A model generated the notes under the pieces. The model was not told where the DNA came from. It saw only the letters and a program-made list of their open reading frames with translations, and did not search any database. Source: Candidatus Avelusimicrobium luingense (lineage in GTDB: Bacteria; Elusimicrobiota; Elusimicrobia; Elusimicrobiales; Elusimicrobiaceae). From it: a stretch of DNA of 64,000 bases. Shown in pieces: positions 60,880 through 64,000 of this stretch. The first letter of the stretch is position 1. Every line of letters starts with the position of its first letter. Position numbers and translations under genes: made by a program. The DNA lies in contig OOHK01000005.1 of NCBI GenBank assembly GCA_900315845.1, forward strand, positions 114,321 to 178,320, read 5' to 3'.

Positions 60880-63219
60880 ATGCCCAAACGATATTCGTAC
60901 GTCGCTAAAAAATCTCGCAAAAAAAATCAAAAGAAAACTACCGCTCCATGGGTGCGCCCTGTATTTTGCACGTTGGGCGGAGCCTTGTGCGCGTGGCTTT
61001 TTTATATTTTATGGATAAACGGTAAAAGCGGTTCCGTCGGGCAAGAGACGTCATCTGTCTTATTTCAAGTGTTAGGGCAAACTGCCGGACTGATTCCCGT
61101 CTTATTAACATACTGGCTTATACAAACCGTACGCAAAAAAAGCGCATCGTTTTTATTCTTTCTTATCGGCAGTGGGTTGTTACTGAGTGCATGTGCCAGT
61201 TTAATGACGTGTCTGCGCCTGATTTTTACCAACTCGCAACTGGCTGGGGGGAAAGTTGGCGATACTGTTTTTTACGCTTTCAAAGGTGTGGTAGGCAGTG
61301 TAGGTGCGGCGTTATTTTCCCTTGCATTTTTACTCGTCGGGTTACAAATTTTAGTTTCTATTCCGTGGGCCGTTGTATTTCAAAAAACATTGGAGTTTAT
61401 CCGCAACGATTTTAGCGGTTGGATGGAAGCACGCGCCGAATTAAAACAAAAAGTAACAGAAGGCCGCGCCGCCGTCAAAGAAAAAGCGACAGGCAACGTT
61501 AAAACGAAAGACGAACACACGACTGCCCCCATTGCCGTAGCGGAAGAAATCCGCTCCATGCCGGAAATTCACCGCGCCCAACCGGAAATTCGCCGCCCCA
61601 AAGTAGAGCCGGTTGTTGCTAAAAAACAAGACGAAAAACCGGTTACTTCTGTGGCGCAGCAAGAAGAAACACCGCAAGAACAAACCGGAGAAGTGAAAAA
61701 ATTTGATCCCAAAACATTCCAACTTCCGTCATTAGATTTACTGCACGACCCCAAAGGCGACGGTATTGTCGGCCCGACGGATGACGAAATTGCCCAAGCC
61801 ACTAAACGATTAGAAGATACCTTAAAGAGTTTTGATATCGGCGCACACGTTACCGGCGTATCACCGGGGCCGGTGGTGACCCGCTACGAAATTCAACCTG
61901 ACGCGGGTGTAAAAATGTCCTCTATCACGGCTTTAACGCAAGATATTCAAGCCAGCATGCAAGCGCGTTCTATCCGTGTACAAGCCCCTATCCCGGGGAA
62001 AAGCACCATGGGTTTTGAAATTCCTAATGACCGTGCTATTACAGTAACCATGAAGGAAATTTTACAATCGCCCGTTTATGCGAACTCTAAAGCCGTCTTG
62101 CCGATTGCCTTAGGCCGCCACGCTAACGGAGACCCGGCCGGAACCGTAGCGGAAAAATGGCCGCACATTTTAATTGCAGGCGCAACCAATAGCGGTAAAT
62201 CTATTTGTTTGCATACGGTAATCATGTCGCTTATATTTAAACATAAACCCGACGAAGTAAAATTCTTAATGATTGACCCTAAACGCGTAGAACTTACCCT
62301 TTACGAAGGCATTCCGTACTTATACGATCCCAAGACATCATGTGACGATGCCGATATTATTACCAAAGCCTCGGATGCAGCCAAGTCATTACAAATGCTC
62401 GTTAAAGTAATGGAAAAACGGTTAGATTTGTGCCAACTTGCCAAAGTCAAAAACATTGAAGGATATAACCAATGGGCTAAAGAAAATAACGAAGAAAAAA
62501 TGTTCTACATCTTTGTTATCATTGACGAAATGGCTGATTTAATGTTACAAACCAAAGCCTCTATTGAAGACTCTATCCAGCGTTTGGCCCAAATGGGTCG
62601 TGCCATGGGCATTCACTTGATTTTATGTACACAGCGCCCGTCCGTAAAAGTAGTAACGGGTATTATTAAAGCCAATATGCCTTCGCGCATTGCCTTGCAA
62701 GTAGCGTCAGGTATTGATTCTAAAGTTATTTTAGATAGCGTAGGTGCGGAAAATTTACTTGGGCGCGGTGATATGCTGCTATTAGACTCGTCCACCCAAA
62801 CACCGCTTCGTATTCAAGGGGCGTATGTCGCACCGGACGAAATTAAAGCGGTGGCCGATTTCTTACGCGCACAAGGCGGGCCGGATTACCCGGTACAAGT
62901 AGTTAGCGAACAACCCGCCGGAAGTATGCGCCCGCAAGACGGACTCGGCACGACGCCCGAAGAACAACTCCAAGCATTGCGTCTTATCAAAGAACGCCGC
63001 CGCGTCAGCCAAGATTTACTCAAAGCGCACTTTGGTTCCTCTGCTCGTGCAACGAATATGCTTAGCGTACTGGAAATGCGCGGTTATATTACCAAGCCCG
63101 AAGGCTCCAACCGGTGGGAAATTCATTACGATTTAATTGACCAAGGTATTGAAGAATTGGAAAATCCGCCTTACGAAAAGGACTATGAGGAAAAAACTTA
63201 TGAATCGGTCTATAAATAA
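60880..63219 (+). CDS. ftsK: DNA translocase FtsK/SpoIIIE
   Basis: 779 aa. A basic cytoplasmic N-terminus is followed by four transmembrane helices (about 25-165) and a charged linker (about 180-270). The motor domain contains Walker A GATNSGKS, MIDPKRVELTLYEGIPYL and Walker B FVIIDEMADLM. The C-terminal gamma winged helix (EEQLQALRLIKERRRVSQDLL, then LEMRGYI) reads polar KOPS-like sequences. It pumps chromosome ends through the septum. Predicted leaderless. The LolA-like gene starts inside its 3' end. Confidence 0.96.
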   Translation: MPKRYSYVAKKSRKKNQKKTTAPWVRPVFCTLGGALCAWLFYILWINGKSGSVGQETSSVLFQVLGQTAGLIPVLLTYWLIQTVRKKSASFLFFLIGSGLLLSACASLMTCLRLIFTNSQLAGGKVGDTVFYAFKGVVGSVGAALFSLAFLLVGLQILVSIPWAVVFQKTLEFIRNDFSGWMEARAELKQKVTEGRAAVKEKATGNVKTKDEHTTAPIAVAEEIRSMPEIHRAQPEIRRPKVEPVVAKKQDEKPVTSVAQQEETPQEQTGEVKKFDPKTFQLPSLDLLHDPKGDGIVGPTDDEIAQATKRLEDTLKSFDIGAHVTGVSPGPVVTRYEIQPDAGVKMSSITALTQDIQASMQARSIRVQAPIPGKSTMGFEIPNDRAITVTMKEILQSPVYANSKAVLPIALGRHANGDPAGTVAEKWPHILIAGATNSGKSICLHTVIMSLIFKHKPDEVKFLMIDPKRVELTLYEGIPYLYDPKTSCDDADIITKASDAAKSLQMLVKVMEKRLDLCQLAKVKNIEGYNQWAKENNEEKMFYIFVIIDEMADLMLQTKASIEDSIQRLAQMGRAMGIHLILCTQRPSVKVVTGIIKANMPSRIALQVASGIDSKVILDSVGAENLLGRGDMLLLDSSTQTPLRIQGAYVAPDEIKAVADFLRAQGGPDYPVQVVSEQPAGSMRPQDGLGTTPEEQLQALRLIKERRRVSQDLLKAHFGSSARATNMLSVLEMRGYITKPEGSNRWEIHYDLIDQGIEELENPPYEKDYEEKTYESVYK

Positions 63220-64000
63220 TGTAGGGCTGATAGTAACGGTATTGTTGTGTGCGGCAGGTTGTTCGCAAGACAACCCCACGCAAGAAGTGGCCCAACAACC
63301 GCAACCTGCCGTTCAAGTACAACCCGTACAAGAACAAACACCTACGGAATCACCCAAATCGGTAGAACCTACGGTCCAACCCCAACCGACAAAAACAGCC
63401 CAAGAAACACCGGGGGTATCGGAAATTAAAAAACCTGTTTCCAAGGCCTATGTACCGTCGCCCGATGAAGTTATTGAAAAATTAAAAGCGTGGGATAAAA
63501 ATTTACTTCTATTGCAAACCCGTTTTTCACAAACTACGTCTTATGACGGGGTGGAAATTAACCGCTCGCACGGGATGTTATTTTATAACAAAGATAAACA
63601 TCTCTTGCGTTTAGATACGTTTGATGATACCGACAACATAGTACAATCAGCCGTTACCGATAAAAAAGATTTATTTATTTTAGATGACACCAACAAACAA
63701 GTGATGAAACTTTCATGGCAAGAATGGCAACAAAACCAACCCAACCAAGCCTTATTTGATTTTGGTAACTATACCGCCTTGCTCGCTAGACACAACGTCC
63801 AAGCGGTGCGGAATAATTACTTCAAACTTACCCCGAAAACAGGGGAAACTTATACTTTATATTTGACTTTGTCACCGCAAGATTATTTTCCGCAAACCTT
63901 AACCTTAGAAACCGACGGAGTCGTTACAAAAGCCGATTTGACCGATACTCAAAAAAACAAGAATTTACCTGATACTACATTTCAAGGAGTCTTCAAATGA
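63200..64000 (+). CDS. LolA-like lipoprotein
   Basis: 266 aa, complete, stop at the window end. The signal has lipobox A-A-G-C. A Gln/Pro/Thr-rich linker (about 25-75) is followed by a LolA-like domain (about 80-266): LQTRFSQTTSYDG, SHGMLFYNKDKHLLRLD, a middle part with YTLYLTLSPQDYFPQTLTLET and the final strand. LolA carries lipoproteins across the periplasm and is normally soluble, so the lipid anchor is unusual. The start at 63200 follows GAGGAAAAA and overlaps ftsK by 20 bp. An ftsK-lolA order is common in bacteria. Confidence 0.85.
   Translation: MNRSINNVGLIVTVLLCAAGCSQDNPTQEVAQQPQPAVQVQPVQEQTPTESPKSVEPTVQPQPTKTAQETPGVSEIKKPVSKAYVPSPDEVIEKLKAWDKNLLLLQTRFSQTTSYDGVEINRSHGMLFYNKDKHLLRLDTFDDTDNIVQSAVTDKKDLFILDDTNKQVMKLSWQEWQQNQPNQALFDFGNYTALLARHNVQAVRNNYFKLTPKTGETYTLYLTLSPQDYFPQTLTLETDGVVTKADLTDTQKNKNLPDTTFQGVFK

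Overview
The window is chromosomal DNA of a moderately AT-rich, Gram-negative-type bacterium. The best guess is a gut-type Elusimicrobiota (Elusimicrobium relative). Signs are scattered prepilin-like genes with near-identical N-termini, a pyruvate phosphate dikinase, an [FeFe]-hydrogenase maturase (HydE), and an outer-membrane-type envelope (large-domain YidC, many lipoproteins, a LolA-like protein). The phylum is inferred from gene content and style, not from a marker alignment. I see no insertion sequence, phage, integrase or CRISPR array.

Layout. 1-3.3 kb: tRNA-Ala(CGC) on the minus strand, then hisS-aspS. 3.3-12.2 kb: a membrane-anchored coiled-coil protein, a SpoIID/LytB protein, lipA, a small lipoprotein, a HAD phosphatase and glyQ-glyS. 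12.2-12.7 kb: an unassigned, G/T-rich, apparently structured RNA with its own promoter and terminator. 12.7-14.3 kb: recO and a secreted protein transcribed divergently. 14.3-30.9 kb: one long co-directional block, rpmH-rnpA-yidD-yidC-jag, mnmE-mnmG-rsmG, a putative metallopeptidase, then a reduced division/cell-wall cluster (rsmH-ftsL-ftsI-murF-mraY-ftsW-murG, without murE, murD or murC). 30.9-44.1 kb, mostly minus strand: pilins, mltG, tyrS, a DUF805 protein, gmk-rpoZ-udg-priA, two secreted proteins and ppdK. 44.2-46.8 kb: a thioredoxin-like protein, a pilin, hydE and a 55-residue protein. 46.9-52.0 kb: two secreted proteins, one with about eleven tandem repeats. 52.0-54.6 kb: rpsO-pnp with a structured leader. 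54.7-60.0 kb: four tandem paralogous secreted proteins and a divergent lipoprotein. 60.0-64.0 kb: accB, a winged-helix protein, ftsK and a LolA-like lipoprotein.

The strongest candidate for an undescribed system is a set of secreted proteins of unknown function: 13504, 38927-39478, 46927, 50595, the 54691-59164 cluster and the lipoprotein at 59289. They are scattered over 46 kb, but their promoters share one architecture. It is an imperfect dyad (RGRCCYR, 8-9 bp, TRGGYCT), usually followed by TTTGNCC, with a TACAAT-like -10 box 31-33 bp downstream of the dyad. In two places a single dyad lies correctly spaced for promoters in both directions. Most of these proteins carry signal peptides with Gln directly after the predicted cleavage site. 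Two new-looking modules recur in them: a Tyr/Phe-Arg-Gly module (six copies in four genes, loosely reminiscent of ADP-ribosyltransferase folds) and a roughly 65-residue repeat.

A second genome-scale signal is initiation. About ten genes have a -10 hexamer exactly 6-7 nt before the start codon and no Shine-Dalgarno sequence, which implies leaderless mRNAs. Other notable points are a PriA whose helicase motifs II and VI are eroded, a direct repeat of the ppdK 3' end flanking an inserted gene, and an rpsO leader in which folding appears to bring a distant Shine-Dalgarno sequence to the start codon.
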